Below, piece by piece: positions 52,381 through 60,502 of a stretch of 64,000 nucleotides of DNA. The notes under the pieces are model-generated. The model was not told the DNA's origin, made no database searches, and worked only from the letters and a program-made list of their open reading frames with translations. This stretch comes from Bacteroidota bacterium (GTDB taxonomy: Bacteria; Bacteroidota; Rhodothermia; Rhodothermales; Rubricoccaceae). Position 1 is the first letter of the stretch. The number at the start of each line of letters is the position of its first letter. The DNA lies in the NCBI GenBank assembly GCA_039821555.1, contig JBCBNX010000002.1, forward strand, positions 343,444-407,443. Reading direction: 5' to 3'. Position numbers and translations under genes: made by a program.

Positions 52381-54843
52381 TCACAAGCCGGTCGGGAGCC
52401 AGATGTTCTTCACCTGCACGCTCTGGCGGAGGAACGCGTGGCCTTCGCCCTGCTTCGGGTCGAGCCAGTCGCGGGGCTGGCCGTAGCTCACCCAGGTCCG
52501 CTTCATGTTGGACGCCGAGAGGTGCTCCACGGCGCGACTGCCGAGCGCGCCTGCCTCGCCCGAGGCGAGGTACCACAGCGCGTCCACGTCCTCGTGCGCG
52601 GCGAGCGTCTTAGTGAGGTGGTCGCGGTTCCCGGTGACGATGTTGACCACACCGCCCGGGAGGTCGCTCGTGTCGAGGACCTGGTAGAGGTCGGTCGCGG
52701 CGAGCGGGTGGGTCTCGGACGGGATCGCCACGACGCAGTTGCCGCGGCAGATCGCAGGCGCGACGAGCGAGACGAAGCCGAGCAGCGGCGCCTCGTCGGG
52801 GCACGCGATGCCGATCACGCCGAGGTAGTCGTGGTGGGCGGCGACGAAGCCCTGGAAGTTGGCCTCCTGCAGGTGCCCGCCGAATTTGTCGGCGTAGGCC
52901 GCGTACGTGAACAGCCGCTGCACGCTGGCCTCGACTTCGCGGGTCGCCGCTTTTTTACTGAGGCCTGCCATCGACTGGAGCCGCGTGACGAACTCCTCGC
53001 TTCGGGCCGCTAAGTTCTCGGCGATGTAGTAGAGGATTTGCGCGCGGTTGTGCGGGGAGCGGTCGGCCCAGCCGCGTGCGGCGTGCGCGGCCTCGACGGC
53101 GTCGCGGATGTCCTTGCGGTTGCCGTCGCCCGCCAGCCCGACCACGCGGCCTTTCGGGTCGAGAATAGGATAGCTGTAGTTGCTGTCGGGCCGCTTCTGC
53201 TTGCCGCCGACGTAGAGCTTTGCCGTCCGGTCGATGCCCTGATGTCCAGAGTGCGCCGAGGCCTTGCCTGGCTTCTCCGGGAGCGGAGCGGGCGCGGTTG
53301 GCGTGTGGCTCCCCCAGGTGGCAAGCGGGTCGGCGCCGTCGCCCGTCGGCTCGGGCGCAGGCGTCGGACGCGACTGCCAGGCGGGGCGGACGTACTCGTA
53401 GAGCCCCTCTTTGCCGCCCTCGCGGCCATAGCCACTCTCGCGGACCCCGCCGAAGCCGCTCGCCGCGTCGAAGAAGTTGGTGCCGTTGACCCACACCGAG
53501 CCCGCCTTGATGCGGTGCGCCACTTCGAGGGCCTGCGTGAGGTTCTCGCTCCAGACGGTTGCCGCGAGGCCGAAGCGGGTGTTGTTCGCGAGCGCGACGG
53601 CCTCGTGCGGCGTGCGGAATGTCATCGCGACGAGCACCGGTCCGAAGATCTCCTCCTGCACCACCTGCGAGGCCGGGGCGACGTTGGTGATGAGCGTCGG
53701 CGGGACGTAGCAGCCCTGGTCGGGCATGGGGGCGTCTGGCTGGAAGATCGCGGCGCCCTCGTCGCGGGCGACCTGGATCCAGCGCTCGATGGTCTGCTGC
53801 TGCTCCTCGCTCACGACCGTCCCGAGGTCGACGGCCTTGTCGAGCGGGTTGCCCATGCGCAACTGGCCCATGCGTCGACGCACGCGCGCCAGGAAGTCCT
53901 CGGCGACGCTCTCCTGCACGAGCAGGCGGCTCCCGGCGCAGCAGACCTGGCCGCCGTTGAACCAGATCGCATCGACCAGGCCTTCCACAGCCCCGTCGAG
54001 GTCCGCGTCGTCAAAGACCACGTAGGGCGACTTGCCGCCGAGTTCGAGCGACAGCTTCTTGCCGGAGCCCGCTGTTGCCTGGCGAATCGCGCGGCCGACG
54101 GGCGTGGAGCCCGTGAACGCAATCTTGTCGAGGCCCGGGTGGGCGACGACCGCGCGGCCCGCCTCGTCGTCACCGGGGAGGAGGTTGACGACGCCCGCGG
54201 GTAGGCCTGCCTCGTGGCAGACCTCGGCGAAGAGGAGTGCCGTGAGCGGCGTCTGGGGTGCGGGCTTGAGCACGACCGTGTTGCCCATCGCGAGGGCCGG
54301 CGCCGCCTTCCAGGCGAGCATCAAGAGCGGGAAGTTCCAGGGAATCACCTGCCCCACGACGCCGACGGGCGCGTAGCCGGTCAGTTCGTCGGCCATGACC
54401 TGCGCCCACCCGGCGTGGTGGTAGAAGTGCCGCGCCACGAGCGGGATGTCGAGGTCGCGGCTCTCGCGGATCGGCTTGCCGTTGTCGAGCGACTCCAGGA
54501 CCGCGAAAAGGCGTGCGTGCTTCTGGATGGCCCGCGCGAGTGCGTAGAGGTGCCGTGCCCGCGTGTGCCCATTGGTCTGGCTCCACGACTTGAACGCCTT
54601 CCGCGCTGCCTCTACGGCCGCGTCTACGTCGGCACGCCCGGCCTCGGCCACGTCCGCGATGTGTGCGCCCGTCGCCGGGTTCGTCACGGCGAACGTCGCG
54701 CCGGACTGCGCGGCTTGCCAGCGACCGCCGATAAACAGGTCGAAGCGGCGGTCGTGGGCGTCCAGCCACGCCTCGGCAGCGGCGGGCGACTCAGGCGCGG
54801 GGCCGTAGGGCATCGTGGCGGTGAGGTCGGCGATGGAGGGCAT
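52381..54843 (-). CDS. ALDH16-type two-domain aldehyde dehydrogenase
   Basis: The 820-residue product is two aldehyde-dehydrogenase folds in one chain. The first (about 30-500) is complete: oxyanion N170 in IPWNFP, K193 in VLKPAP, general base E267 in LELGGKSP and nucleophile C301 in FNGGQVCCAGSR. The second (about 530-815; DRTAKLYVGGKQKRPDSNY, PDEAPLLGFVSLVAP, PGGVVNIVTGNRDHL) lacks the LELGG and Cys motifs. This active-plus-inactive layout and length match ALDH16. It oxidises an aldehyde with NAD. The minus-strand gene order deoC, SUKH, ALDH suggests it removes the acetaldehyde made by deoxyribose-phosphate aldolase. Confidence 0.92.
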   Translation of the reverse strand: MPSIADLTATMPYGPAPESPAAAEAWLDAHDRRFDLFIGGRWQAAQSGATFAVTNPATGAHIADVAEAGRADVDAAVEAARKAFKSWSQTNGHTRARHLYALARAIQKHARLFAVLESLDNGKPIRESRDLDIPLVARHFYHHAGWAQVMADELTGYAPVGVVGQVIPWNFPLLMLAWKAAPALAMGNTVVLKPAPQTPLTALLFAEVCHEAGLPAGVVNLLPGDDEAGRAVVAHPGLDKIAFTGSTPVGRAIRQATAGSGKKLSLELGGKSPYVVFDDADLDGAVEGLVDAIWFNGGQVCCAGSRLLVQESVAEDFLARVRRRMGQLRMGNPLDKAVDLGTVVSEEQQQTIERWIQVARDEGAAIFQPDAPMPDQGCYVPPTLITNVAPASQVVQEEIFGPVLVAMTFRTPHEAVALANNTRFGLAATVWSENLTQALEVAHRIKAGSVWVNGTNFFDAASGFGGVRESGYGREGGKEGLYEYVRPAWQSRPTPAPEPTGDGADPLATWGSHTPTAPAPLPEKPGKASAHSGHQGIDRTAKLYVGGKQKRPDSNYSYPILDPKGRVVGLAGDGNRKDIRDAVEAAHAARGWADRSPHNRAQILYYIAENLAARSEEFVTRLQSMAGLSKKAATREVEASVQRLFTYAAYADKFGGHLQEANFQGFVAAHHDYLGVIGIACPDEAPLLGFVSLVAPAICRGNCVVAIPSETHPLAATDLYQVLDTSDLPGGVVNIVTGNRDHLTKTLAAHEDVDALWYLASGEAGALGSRAVEHLSASNMKRTWVSYGQPRDWLDPKQGEGHAFLRQSVQVKNIWLPTGL

Positions 54844-54903
54844 GGCGGTGCAGGAGAAGGGGAGGAGGGAGTTGGGTGTGGGGAGATGCGGCGCTCTGCC
54901 CTT

Positions 54904-55039
54904 GTCATCCTGAGTGGAGCAGCCATAGGCTACGGAATTGAAGGATTTGAGTCGCAGCGTGGCGCTCCGAACGTGACCTGGAAGCTGGAGCGGAGATCCT
55001 TCGGCTACGCTCGCAGTCGCTCGCTCCGCTCAGGATGAC
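54904..55039. repeat. 136-bp inverted-end repeat (TCATCCTGAG family)
   Basis: It starts GTCATCCTGAG and ends CTCAGGATGAC, an 11-bp perfect terminal inverted repeat like that before mnmE. The right part carries GAGATCCTTCGGCTACGCTCGCAGTCGCTCGCTCCGCTCAGGATGAC. Its end overlaps the last codons of the SUKH gene (reading ATG TCA TCC TGA on the minus strand). It fills the gap before the dehydrogenase gene. Confidence 0.75.
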
Positions 55040-55431
55040 ATCCATTGTTCGAGACAGGTCATGAAGGAGTCAGCATAGTCCGATGTCGTTTCCGTCTCGT
55101 GGTCCCACCAGACTACAGGAGCGTTCGGGAGGTCGTCGACGAGCCAGCAGTACCAGTCTCCGCAGCTGTTCTCCGCAAAGGGAAGCAGGTGGTCGCCAAG
55201 GCGCGCTTGCTCAGCGAGAGCCTGGCTGGGAGCGAGGATATCCATACCAAACTCGCCGTAGTTGTGACCATCGCTGAGGACGAACGCACGATAGTCTGGA
55301 GGAAACGAGAGGCCGTGTCGTTGCTCCAGATTGGCAAGCTCTGCCTCGGTAGGTGTTGGCTTGTCGAAGATGCGAAACCTAAGGTCGGTCTGCTCTAGGA
55401 GACGACGGGTATACTGCTCTGTATTGCTCAT
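55030..55431 (-). CDS. SMI1/KNR4 (SUKH) family protein
   Basis: The 133-residue product has the SUKH pattern: TEAELANLEQRHGLSFPPDYRAFVLSDGHNYGEFG near the N-terminus, an acidic middle and WYCWLVDDLPNAPVVWWDHE toward the end. SUKH proteins often serve as immunity proteins against polymorphic toxins, but many are solitary with other roles. No toxin gene adjoins it. The last four codons (MSS and stop) coincide with the TCATCCTGA repeat, so the repeat has supplied the C-terminus. The start is taken as ATG 55431; ATG 55443 is also possible. Confidence 0.82.
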   Translation of the reverse strand: MSNTEQYTRRLLEQTDLRFRIFDKPTPTEAELANLEQRHGLSFPPDYRAFVLSDGHNYGEFGMDILAPSQALAEQARLGDHLLPFAENSCGDWYCWLVDDLPNAPVVWWDHETETTSDYADSFMTCLEQWMSS

Positions 55432-55470
55432 CGCTGCCCTCATTCACTCTTCCTTTCGTCCGCTCCTTTC

Positions 55471-56472
55471 CTACCCCATCGGCTGATGGTGGCGGGCGGC
55501 GTAGCGGCCGGTGACGTGGTGGGAGAGTTGGCGCTCGACGTCGGCGAGGAGGCTGGAGGCGCCGAAGCGGAAGTAGCCGGGCGTGAGCCAGAGGTCGCCG
55601 AGTTCTTCCTTCATCAGGCTCAGCCAGACGAGCGACTCCTTCGCCTTGCGGATGCCGCCCGCGGGCTTGTAGCCGGCGCGGTGGCCCGAGAGCGCCTCGT
55701 ACTCGCGGATCATGCGCGTCATCACGAGGCCAACGGGTAGCGTGGCATTGACCTTCTCCTTGCCGGTGGACGTCTTGATGAAGTCGCTCCCGGCCATGAG
55801 CGCGACCTTGCTGGCGCGCGCGACGTTCCAGAGCGGCCCGAGGTCGCCCGTGCCGAGGATGGTCTTGAGCGAGGCATCGCCGCAGGCGTCTTTCATGGCG
55901 GCGATTTCGTCGTAGAGCCGTGCCCAGTCGGCGGTGTGGACGAGGCCGCGCGTGATCACCACGTCGATCTCGTCGGCGCCCGCCTCGACGGACGCTTTGA
56001 TCTCGGCGAGGCGCAGCGCGAGCGGACTCTGGCCGTGCGGGAACGCCGTCGAAACGGCCGCCACAGGGATCCCCGAGCCTTCAAGTGCGCGCTTGGCAGT
56101 CGCGACGTGTGCGTGGTAGACGCACACGGCTCCCGTCGTGAGGCCGAGGTCAGCAACGCCAAGGGCGTCCAGGATATCGGGGCGGACGGGCTGGCGGGCC
56201 TTCGCGCAGAGGCGGCGGACCCGCGCGGGCGAGTCGTCGCCTTCGAGCGTGGTAAGGTCCATGCACGCGATGGCGCGCAGGAGCCACGCGGCCTGCCACT
56301 CCTTCTTGACGCTGCGGCGCGTACCGAGCGTGGCGGCCCGGCGTCGCGTCGCGGGCGGGTTCACGCGCGTCTCCTCGACCCACCCGAGGTCGAGCGGGAT
56401 GCCCGGATTCCGAGCGTGGTCGTCAGCGTGGGCGAGGGCCTCGTCGGCGTGCCCGTTGGTCAGCGTCTCCAT
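55471..56472 (-). CDS. deoC: Deoxyribose-phosphate aldolase
   Basis: The 333-residue product has the TIM-barrel DeoC motifs: GAVCVYHAHVATAKRALEG, EIKASVEAGADEIDVVITRGL, the Schiff-base lysine in DFIKTSTGKE and the second catalytic lysine in YKPAGGIRKAKE. It splits 2-deoxyribose 5-phosphate to glyceraldehyde 3-phosphate and acetaldehyde. It belongs to the longer (about 320-335) class rather than the 250-residue E. coli type. The ALDH16-type dehydrogenase gene downstream on the same strand is the likely sink for acetaldehyde. It is divergent from riboflavin synthase across 183 bases. Confidence 0.95.
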   Translation of the reverse strand: METLTNGHADEALAHADDHARNPGIPLDLGWVEETRVNPPATRRRAATLGTRRSVKKEWQAAWLLRAIACMDLTTLEGDDSPARVRRLCAKARQPVRPDILDALGVADLGLTTGAVCVYHAHVATAKRALEGSGIPVAAVSTAFPHGQSPLALRLAEIKASVEAGADEIDVVITRGLVHTADWARLYDEIAAMKDACGDASLKTILGTGDLGPLWNVARASKVALMAGSDFIKTSTGKEKVNATLPVGLVMTRMIREYEALSGHRAGYKPAGGIRKAKESLVWLSLMKEELGDLWLTPGYFRFGASSLLADVERQLSHHVTGRYAARHHQPMG

Positions 56473-56655
56473 CGGAGAGAGGGGATATGGGGGAAGGGGG
56501 GCGGCGTCTCACCCTCGAAGCGTGGAGGTCATACGCGCCGGGTCGCGCGATGTTGAAAACTACGGCGCGTCGCGCCCCACCCTCACGACTGAACCCTGTT
56601 CGCCCTGTCTGGTACTTCCTCTCTCCCGACACCCCCCTTCAACTCCCCATCCCCG

Positions 56656-57273
56656 ATGTTCACTGGCATCATCGAAGCCGTCGGCCGCGTGGCCCGCGTT
56701 CAGCCGCTCGAAGGTGGGCGGCGGTTCACCTTCGAGGCGCCCTTCGCCTCCGAACTCAAGATCGACCAGAGCATCGCGGTCAACGGCGCGTGCCTCACCG
56801 CGGTGGCGGTCACCGATGCGACGTTCGAAGTCGTCGCGGTGGAGGAGACGCTCGCGAAGACGAGCTTGGGCAACCTAGCAGAGGGCGACCCGGTCAACCT
56901 CGAACGCGCGATGCGCGCGGACGCCCGCCTCGACGGCCACTTCGTGCTCGGCCACGTCGATGCCACGGGCACGGTCCGGTCCATCGAGACGCTCGCAGAC
57001 TCGTGGATGGTAACGATCGAGTTCGATACGCAATTTGCGCCCTACCTCATCCCCGTCGGCTCGGTCGCGCTCGACGGCATCTCGCTGACGGTCGCGCGCC
57101 TAGCCGATGATCACCTCACGGTCGCCATCATCCCCTACACGTGGGAGCACACGACGATGCACGCCTGGCAGCCCGGCCGCCGGATCAACCTGGAGTTCGA
57201 CGTGCTCGGGAAGTACGTCGTCCGCGCGCTCGAAACGGGCCTGATCGACACGCTGCCGACGCTGGCTCGCTAG
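56656..57273 (+). CDS. ribE: Riboflavin synthase, alpha chain
   Basis: The 205-residue product starts MFTGIIEAVGRV, the family signature, and consists of two lumazine-binding barrels (IDQSIAVNGACLTAVAV in the first; GSVALDGISLTVARL in the second). It makes riboflavin from two 6,7-dimethyl-8-ribityllumazine molecules. Length fits the family (about 200-215). It is a single gene, convergent with the following lipoprotein gene with stop codons overlapping by four bases. No FMN riboswitch sequence is seen upstream. Confidence 0.96.
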   Translation: MFTGIIEAVGRVARVQPLEGGRRFTFEAPFASELKIDQSIAVNGACLTAVAVTDATFEVVAVEETLAKTSLGNLAEGDPVNLERAMRADARLDGHFVLGHVDATGTVRSIETLADSWMVTIEFDTQFAPYLIPVGSVALDGISLTVARLADDHLTVAIIPYTWEHTTMHAWQPGRRINLEFDVLGKYVVRALETGLIDTLPTLAR

Positions 57274-58124
57274 TCGAGCGGGACCACCGTCACGCTGTCG
57301 AGGATGACCTCGGAGACCAGTCGGAGGCCATCCGCGCCCACGAGCACGGCGTAGTCCTCTAGGGCTTCGATGCCATCGGCGGTGAAGTTGCGGTAGTCCT
57401 GCACGCGCACGCCGCCGATGGTGCGCGCACTGAATGCCTCGCGGAAACGGTGGCCGGTGTCGTTGGGGCCGTCTGCGTCGGGTGATAGCTCGTAGGTGTA
57501 GGCGAGGTAATCCATCGTCCGCGTTTCGGCGTGAAGCCAGTAGACATAGCGGTCCTGCCAGTCGCGCCCGCCGCCGTCCTGCGCGAACGCTACCTCGACG
57601 CGCTCGTATGTCTCGCCCGCGATCACGCCTTGGCCGAGGTAGCGCGGTGTCACGGCGGGGGCGTTGAGGGGAGCGGGGAGCAGCGCGAAGTACGCGACGG
57701 AGTTCACGGCGGTCGCGGCACGCCGGGCCTCACGGTCGTCCATCGAGACCGTGATACCGCCAACCTCACGGCGAAGCCCGTCGTTGTCGAGCACGTCGCG
57801 GACGGACCGTCCTGCCTCGTCGGTACGGGTGCGTTCGTACACGAAGCGTCCGCCGTCGCGGGTAAGCGTGAAAGGGGTGCCGCGAAAGACGAAGCGCATT
57901 CGCGCTCGGTCAAGTACGTCGCCGCCGTGCACCGCGATGGTGGTGTCGAGCAGCGCCCGCGCGAACGCGTCGCCCACCGGGGCTTCCTCGGCCATCAGCG
58001 CGAGGTCGTCCTGCGGGGAGACGATGGGCGCCTCGTCCGGTGTGGCGCATCCGGCGGGAAGCAGCGCGACGAAAACAACGACGGCGTACCAGCGTCGCCC
58101 ACTAGTAAGGTCAGGTACTGCAAT
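57270..58124 (-). CDS. Lipoprotein (DUF6503-like), start uncertain
   Basis: The mature region has the lipobox LLPAGC and a lipocalin-like beta pattern: DTTIAVHGGDVLDRARMRFVFRGTPFTLTRDGGRFVYER, YFALLPAPLNAPAVTPRYLG, WLHAETRTMDYLAYTYE, FREAFSARTIGGVRVQDYRNF. This resembles an uncharacterised Bacteroidota family of periplasmic lipoproteins (DUF6503). No ATG, GTG or TTG sits at a sensible place before the signal peptide; ATT at 58124 would give MAVPDLTSGRRWYAVVVFVALLPAGC. The open frame continues upstream through palindromic element copy 6 to ATG 58295, which would place 68 residues before the signal peptide. The element may have displaced the original start. Confidence 0.7.
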   Translation of the reverse strand: MAVPDLTSGRRWYAVVVFVALLPAGCATPDEAPIVSPQDDLALMAEEAPVGDAFARALLDTTIAVHGGDVLDRARMRFVFRGTPFTLTRDGGRFVYERTRTDEAGRSVRDVLDNDGLRREVGGITVSMDDREARRAATAVNSVAYFALLPAPLNAPAVTPRYLGQGVIAGETYERVEVAFAQDGGGRDWQDRYVYWLHAETRTMDYLAYTYELSPDADGPNDTGHRFREAFSARTIGGVRVQDYRNFTADGIEALEDYAVLVGADGLRLVSEVILDSVTVVPLD

Positions 58125-58158
58125 GCTAGAGCCTGAAGTATGCTTTCGGCATGGTCCG

Positions 58159-58249
58159 GCTCCCCCCGTTCTCGTTCCGCTCGAACTGTCCCCCTCACCC
58201 GTGAGGGGGACAGCTTGACCACCGTTCAGGTGCGTCAAGCGGGGGGAGC
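58159..58249. repeat. MITE-like palindromic element, copy 6
   Basis: Ends GCTCCCCCC (58159-58167) and GGGGGGAGC (58241-58249) are perfect inverted repeats. The core 58186-58213 is CTGTCCCCCTCAC, CC, GTGAGGGGGACAG. The right arm (CAGCTTGACCACCGTTCAGGTGCGTCAAGC) is the reverse complement of copy 1's left arm with few changes. It lies between acetate kinase and the lipoprotein gene, just upstream of the latter. Confidence 0.82.
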
Positions 58250-58303
58250 GCCGGGTCACGCTAGCTGCCAGTCGGTCTCGAAATCTGTGGAGCATCAGGC
58301 GGC

Positions 58304-59536
58304 CTACACGAACGGCGTCTGTTTCAGCGTCTCCGCGATCTTGCGCGCGTCGGTCGCGATCACGAACTCCTCGTCGGTAGGGATGACCCAGACTTGCACG
58401 GCGCTGTCGTCGGTCGAGATGCGGCGCTCCTCGCCGCGGAGGCCGTCGTTGCGCGAGGCGTCGATGCAGACGCCGAGGTGGTCGAGGTTCTTACAGATCT
58501 GCGCGCGGATCGAGGGGGCGTTCTCGCCGATGCCCGCCGTGAAGACGACCGCGTCCGCGCCGTTAAGGACGGCCATGTACATCCCGATGTAGCCCTTCAC
58601 GCGCTGGCAGAACACGTTGATAGCCTGCTGGCAGCGCACGTCGCCGTCGGCGGCCTCGCGGATGAGGTCACGCATGTCGGCGGCGTAGCCGGAGAGCCCG
58701 AGCAGGCCGCTGTACTTGTTGAGCATCGTGTGGACCTCGGCGAGCGTCTTGTCCTCCTTCGCCACGAGGTCGAAGATAATCGACGGGTCGATGGTGCCGG
58801 AGCGCGTACCCATCACGAGCCCCGCGAGCGGCGTCATGCCCATCGACGTGTCGACGCTCTTGCCGTTGCGGATCGCGCAGAGCGACGCGCCGTTGCCGAG
58901 GTGGCAGGTGATGACGCGACTCTTCTGCTTGTCGAGGCCTGCGACTTTGTAGAGGCGGCGGCTGACGTAGTAGTGGCTCGTCCCGTGGAAGCCGTAGCGG
59001 CGGATCTTGTGGCGGCGGTAGAGCCGGTTCGGGATCGCGTAGAGGTAGGCCTCAGGCGGGAGCGTCTGGTGGAACGCCGTGTCGAAGACGGCCACGTGTG
59101 GCACGTCGGGGAAAGCGGCTTGCGCGGCACGGATGCCCTTGAGGTTGGCCGGGTTGTGCAGCGGCGCGAGGTCGAAGGCGTCCCGGATGGCCTCGATGAC
59201 CTCGTCGTCGATGAGCACGGAGTCGGCGAAGTCCTCGCCGCCGTGGACGACGCGGTGGCCGACCGCTTCGATTGCCCCGGTCGCCTGCGCTTCGGGGAGC
59301 GTCAGCACCTCGCCGAGCACGAACTGAATCGCCGTGGTGTGGTCCGGCGCGTCGAGGCTCTTACGCTGCTTCCGGACACCGCCCGGCGCCGCGTCGTCGT
59401 CGAGTGCCCACGAGGCAATCGAGCTCACGGCCCCGATCCGCTCCACCACGCCGCCCACGATGGTCTGCCGCTCCGCGACGTTGACGAGGTCGAACTTGAG
59501 CGACGACGAGCCGCAGTTGAGGACGAGGACGAGCAT
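58304..59536 (-). CDS. ackA: Acetate kinase
   Basis: The 410-residue product starts MLVLVLNCGSSSLKFDL (family signature 1) and contains HRVVHGGEDF, FDTAFHQTLP, RYGFHGTSHYYVS (signature 2), GNGASLCAIRNGKSVDTSMG and FTAGIGENAPSIR. It interconverts acetate and acetyl phosphate with ATP/ADP. No phosphotransacetylase gene is next to it. ATG 59536 matches the family start; an upstream in-frame ATG (59578) is less likely. It may use acetate produced from acetaldehyde by the dehydrogenase encoded nearby. Confidence 0.97.
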   Translation of the reverse strand: MLVLVLNCGSSSLKFDLVNVAERQTIVGGVVERIGAVSSIASWALDDDAAPGGVRKQRKSLDAPDHTTAIQFVLGEVLTLPEAQATGAIEAVGHRVVHGGEDFADSVLIDDEVIEAIRDAFDLAPLHNPANLKGIRAAQAAFPDVPHVAVFDTAFHQTLPPEAYLYAIPNRLYRRHKIRRYGFHGTSHYYVSRRLYKVAGLDKQKSRVITCHLGNGASLCAIRNGKSVDTSMGMTPLAGLVMGTRSGTIDPSIIFDLVAKEDKTLAEVHTMLNKYSGLLGLSGYAADMRDLIREAADGDVRCQQAINVFCQRVKGYIGMYMAVLNGADAVVFTAGIGENAPSIRAQICKNLDHLGVCIDASRNDGLRGEERRISTDDSAVQVWVIPTDEEFVIATDARKIAETLKQTPFV

Positions 59537-59615
59537 CGGACGGAGTTGGAAGTGCGAAGGGGGAAGTGGGAGCGACACGGCTCATAGCTCTGTGCCTCGA
59601 TCTCTCAATTCTGTC

Positions 59616-59636
59616 ATCCCGGACTTGATCCGGGAT
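59616..59636. repeat. Short hairpin (ATCCCGGA/TCCGGGAT)
   Basis: ATCCCGGA, CTTGA, TCCGGGAT forms an 8-bp stem between the NUDIX and acetate kinase genes. It is preceded by TGTC, and resembles a shortened, divergent member of the TCATCCTGA family. It could act as a transcript-end hairpin for the NUDIX gene. Confidence 0.5.
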
Positions 59637-59684
59637 CCCTACAATGCAGCAGCCGGGCACCGCGCCGGGTGCAGACCTGAACGG

Positions 59685-60155
59685 TCACGCCGGGACGTTC
59701 CAGTCGTCCAGCACCGCACCACGCCGCAACAGGTTGGCGCTCAGCAGGAGAAGGCGCTGCTGCTCGGGCCAGACGAGGCGCGCGGCGGCGTCTTCGGGAG
59801 CGAGCCAGGCGAAGGCATCGTGCTCCGTCCCGCTCGGATCGTTATCGAGAACCGGAGCGCGGTCTACCTCCGCCGCGAAGGCAGGGGCGATGGTGACGCG
59901 GTCGGCGTGCGCCTCGTAGAACGTGCTCACCGACGGCACCGTCCAGAGGCGACGCGGCACGAGGGCGGTCTCCTCGCGCAGCTCGCGGCGGGCCGTTGCG
60001 TGCGCGGCCTCGCCCGCCTCGATCTTGCCGCCGATCATGCGCCACTGTCCGGCATAGCGCGTGCCTGGAGCGCGGCGCAGCAGCAGAAACGCGGGACCGT
60101 CGCTCGTGAGGCGATAGGGGTAGACGTCCACGACACGGACGGCGAGGGTGGGCAC
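59685..60155 (-). CDS. NUDIX hydrolase
   Basis: The 156-residue product has the Nudix box GGKIEAGEAAHATARRELREE (G43, E49, then REL..EE at 57-62), which binds the divalent metal and pyrophosphate, within a domain of usual length. It also has LRRAPGTRYAGQWRMIGG, typical of MutT-like or dihydroneopterin-type members; substrate is not determined. The GTG at 60155 is preferred. An ATG at 60233 would overlap the start codon of the divergent small membrane protein gene and add 26 residues without homology. Confidence 0.9.
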   Translation of the reverse strand: MPTLAVRVVDVYPYRLTSDGPAFLLLRRAPGTRYAGQWRMIGGKIEAGEAAHATARRELREETALVPRRLWTVPSVSTFYEAHADRVTIAPAFAAEVDRAPVLDNDPSGTEHDAFAWLAPEDAAARLVWPEQQRLLLLSANLLRRGAVLDDWNVPA

Positions 60156-60231
60156 AGGCAGCAGCGAAGAACCTCGGGAGTGGTCAGGCGTCTCTAGCGA
60201 CGCATTTCTCCCAAACGCCGCCCGCCCGCTC

Positions 60232-60492
60232 ATGGATTCGATCTATGTCATCATGCTGGTGACGCTCGTGGGCTTCTTCCTGCTGGCGTACATCCTGCTC
60301 TACCCGTTCTACAAGCTCATCAAGAACGAGCAGCGCCGCGAGGCCGACTGGACCGTCGACGCCATCGCCCGCCGTACCCGCCAGAGCCGCGCCGGGGGCG
60401 ACGGGGCCGGAGGGACCGCCCCGTCGCCGGGCGCGCCGGATACGACCGCGCCGTATCCAGAGGAACCCCCCGTACCGCGTTCGCCTCGCTAG
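60232..60492 (+). CDS. Small single-pass membrane protein
   Basis: The 86-residue product has one N-terminal membrane helix (SIYVIMLVTLVGFFLLAYILL), then a basic segment (KLIKNEQRREADWTVDAIARRTRQ) and a Gly/Pro-rich tail. No family is recognised. It is convergent with the ComEA-like gene and divergent from the NUDIX gene. Confidence 0.6.
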   Translation: MDSIYVIMLVTLVGFFLLAYILLYPFYKLIKNEQRREADWTVDAIARRTRQSRAGGDGAGGTAPSPGAPDTTAPYPEEPPVPRSPR

Positions 60493-60502
60493 TCGTGCGG
60501 CG

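Noticed and set aside
56473..56655. Possible FMN riboswitch upstream of riboflavin synthase
   Set aside because: The conserved AGGG, ACCGGCGG and related RFN core sequences are absent from the leader.
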